A stretch of DNA of 64,000 nt from Palsa-1439 sp050015495 (GTDB taxonomy: Bacteria > Verrucomicrobiota > Verrucomicrobiia > Palsa-1439). The stretch lies in NCBI GenBank assembly GCA_050015495.1, contig JBEKBH010000012.1, positions 1 to 64,000 of the forward strand, in the 5' to 3' direction. Both the position numbers and the translations under genes were made by a program. The notes below the pieces were generated by a model that saw only the letters and a program-made list of their open reading frames with translations, had not been told where the DNA came from and ran no database searches. Below are positions 62,231 through 64,000 of the stretch, one piece after another. Positions within the stretch are counted from its first letter, which is position 1; every line of letters begins with the position of its first letter.

Positions 62231-63145
62231 TCAATCCTTCGACGTGCGCACATCCAGCGCGTCACGCAAGCCATCGCCAAGGAAGTTCAGGCAAAACAGT
62301 GTCAACGCCAGGGTCACACCCGGCGCGATGAGCAGCCAGGGGCACTCCTCCATCCGATCGGCGCCGTCCTTGATCATCAACCCCCACGAACTCATCGGCG
62401 GTTGGACTCCCAGCCCGAGGAAACTCAGGAACGCCTCCAGCAGCATGACCGCCGGCACCGTCAGCGTGGCATACACGATGATCGGCCCGAGGACGTTCGG
62501 GAGCATGTGCACGAAGATGATCCGCCGCCGTCGCAGCCCGAGCGCGCGCGCGGCCTCGATGAATTCCTGTTTTTGCAGCGATTGCACCTGACCGCGAACG
62601 ATGCGGGCCATGGTCAGCCATTCGACCGCGCCGATGGCCACGAACATCAACCGAAGGTCCCGCCCGAAGAAGACCATCAAGAGAATGACAAAGATCGTGA
62701 ACGGCAGCGCGTAGATGATGTCCACGGTGCGCATCATCACGACATCAACCATACCGCCGTAAAAACCCGAGATCGCGCCGTAGGTCACGCCAATGGCCAG
62801 CGCCACGCCCGTGGCCACGATACCGACCATGAGCGAGACGCGACCGCCGTACAACAACCGCGTGAGCTGGTCGCGCCCGAGGGCGTCGGTGCCGAGCCAG
62901 TGGCCGTGTTGCGGCGGCACCGCGCGGAGCGCGAGGTTCTGTTCCTCGTAGGAATACGGCGCAATCCATGGCGCGAGCACCGACAGCAGCGAGAGCGCAG
63001 CCAGAATCGCGGCGCTGACGACAGCCATCCTGTTCTTCCGGAGCCGATGCCAGGCATCCTGCCACAGGGATGTTCCGGCCTCTGCGTCCATGAAGGGCGT
63101 TGCCTGCGGCATTTGCGGAGCAAGGGTTTCGGGCACGTTATTCAA
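62231..63145 (-). CDS. oppC: Oligopeptide ABC transporter permease OppC
   Basis: 304 aa from TTG at 63145, overlapping the oppB stop by eight bases. The N-terminal OppC_N region is followed by six helices and the coupling motif EFIEAARALGLRRRRIIFVH (EAA loop). It ends LFCLNFLGDGLRDALDVR, the usual OppC tail. Inner-membrane half-channel partner of OppB. Confidence 0.95.
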   Translation of the reverse strand: MNNVPETLAPQMPQATPFMDAEAGTSLWQDAWHRLRKNRMAVVSAAILAALSLLSVLAPWIAPYSYEEQNLALRAVPPQHGHWLGTDALGRDQLTRLLYGGRVSLMVGIVATGVALAIGVTYGAISGFYGGMVDVVMMRTVDIIYALPFTIFVILLMVFFGRDLRLMFVAIGAVEWLTMARIVRGQVQSLQKQEFIEAARALGLRRRRIIFVHMLPNVLGPIIVYATLTVPAVMLLEAFLSFLGLGVQPPMSSWGLMIKDGADRMEECPWLLIAPGVTLALTLFCLNFLGDGLRDALDVRTSKD

Positions 63146-64000
63146 ATCGCAACCTCGGGTTCAGCCAGACCTGGACGATGTCCACGACAAGGTTGAGCAG
63201 GATGATCAGCACCGCGTAGAACAAGACCGTGCCAATCACCATCGTGTAATCACGATTAAACGCCGCCGTCACAAAAAACCGGCCCAGGCCGGGCACCTGA
63301 AAAATCGTTTCCACCACAAACGAGCCGGTGATGATGTCGGCGACGGCCGGGCCAAGAAACGCCACGACCGGCAGCAGGCCGCCTTTGAGCGCGTGTTTGA
63401 GAATAATCCGGTGGCGGGAAGCGCCCTTGGCGCGCGCCGTGCGGATAAACTCCTGATTCAGGATTTCCAGCATGCCGCCGCGCGCCAGCCGCGCAATGTA
63501 CGCAGCGTAGAAGAAACCGAGCGTGATCGACGGCAGGATGCGGTCGCGCGGGGAATCCCAGCCGGACGCGTTGACCCAGCCCAACCCCAGCCCGAACATC
63601 AGAATCAACAACGGCCCCAGCACAAACGTCGGCACGCAGATCCCAATCATGGCCAGCGACATCGCCGCGTGATCAATTGCAGAATTTTGGCGAAGTGAAG
63701 CGACGATGCCCGCCCCCAGTCCCAGAACCAGGGCGATGGCCAGCCCGTAGCAGCCGAGTTCCAGAGAGACCGGGAAAGCCGACCAGATGAGTTCGTTGAC
63801 CGACCACGTCGCGTACTTGAACGACGGCCCCAAATCTCCCTTGAGCAGGTTGCCCATGTAATCGATGTATTGCTGGAACAGCGGTCTGTTCAAACCGTAA
63901 AAGGCCTCAAGCTTTTTCTGAATCTCAGGCGGAATACTTTTTTCGGTGGTGAATGGTCCGCCCGGGGCGAGCCGCACCATGAAGAACGTGACCGTGGCAA
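63138..64000 (-). CDS. oppB: Oligopeptide ABC transporter permease OppB (5' end outside window)
   Basis: The frame is open at 64000: bases 63981-64000 add TVTFF before MVRLAPGGPF, so the true start lies beyond the right edge. About 287 codons are present. Core features are the multiple helices, the EAA-type loop LNQEFIRTARAKGASRHRII and the OppB tail (VVDIVQVWLNPRLRFE). Order B-C-D-F on the minus strand; an oppA binding protein is probably further right. Confidence 0.95.
   Translation of the reverse strand, partial: ATVTFFMVRLAPGGPFTTEKSIPPEIQKKLEAFYGLNRPLFQQYIDYMGNLLKGDLGPSFKYATWSVNELIWSAFPVSLELGCYGLAIALVLGLGAGIVASLRQNSAIDHAAMSLAMIGICVPTFVLGPLLILMFGLGLGWVNASGWDSPRDRILPSITLGFFYAAYIARLARGGMLEILNQEFIRTARAKGASRHRIILKHALKGGLLPVVAFLGPAVADIITGSFVVETIFQVPGLGRFFVTAAFNRDYTMVIGTVLFYAVLIILLNLVVDIVQVWLNPRLRFE

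Overview
The window is GC-rich chromosomal DNA from a Gram-negative bacterium. I read it as a Verrucomicrobiota-like genome, probably near Pedosphaera/Limisphaerales. The evidence is a PEP-CTERM sorting-signal protein, a narrow-conserved NarX-like kinase relic, an archaeal-type phosphoglycerate mutase, many exported proteins of unknown function, type IV pilus and tripartite-efflux genes, and many dispersed palindromic repeats. The phylum call is inference, since no rRNA or marker phylogeny is available here.

Left part (1-15.3 kb). A NarL-type response regulator runs off the left edge beside the remains of its kinase. Three unknown genes follow, then a short graveyard (MFS and integrase relics, 3.06-3.64 kb) next to tRNA-Arg(TCT). 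Next come a lipoprotein, moeA, upp, a self-inhibited Fic AMPylase with repeated operator-like boxes and a small downstream gene, apgM, an NtrB/NtrC-type two-component pair, a GT-C type membrane glycosyltransferase, a PEP-CTERM protein and a 5'-truncated RCC1-repeat relic.

Middle (15.3-31.6 kb). A long plus-strand run encodes three membrane-anchored proteins (one DUF4230), a complete MacA-MacB-TolC type efflux system (ATPase and permease split), lgt, rluD and a type-4 uracil-DNA glycosylase. The rluD and UDG genes each carry an in-frame palindromic repeat. A REP-associated tyrosine transposase between inverted copies of its REP follows. Then come a glutamine amidotransferase, a nucleotide-sugar epimerase and the pyrimidine operon pyrR-pyrB-pyrC-carA, which is preceded by a recognisable PyrR binding site and attenuator.

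Right part (31.6-64 kb). On the minus strand lie mnmE-mnmG, a pilT-like ATPase with a PilZ protein, the coaD-yceD-rpmF-plsX-fabH block, and an overlapping restriction endonuclease/DNA methyltransferase pair beside about 0.95 kb of decayed repeats. On the plus strand are pyk, a TPR protein, a lipid kinase, and a five-gene cluster (small CxxC protein, MacB-like ATPase and permease, DUF3299, MerC) that looks like a metal-homeostasis export system. A glycerate kinase follows, then a hypothetical gene between direct repeats, a membrane glycosyltransferase fused to six TPRs, and the oppB-C-D-F peptide-transporter genes, with oppB running off the right edge.

The most noteworthy signals are the REPIN/RAYT group with in-frame insertions, the restriction-modification pair, the DUF3299/MerC metal cluster, the PyrR attenuator and the Fic operator boxes.
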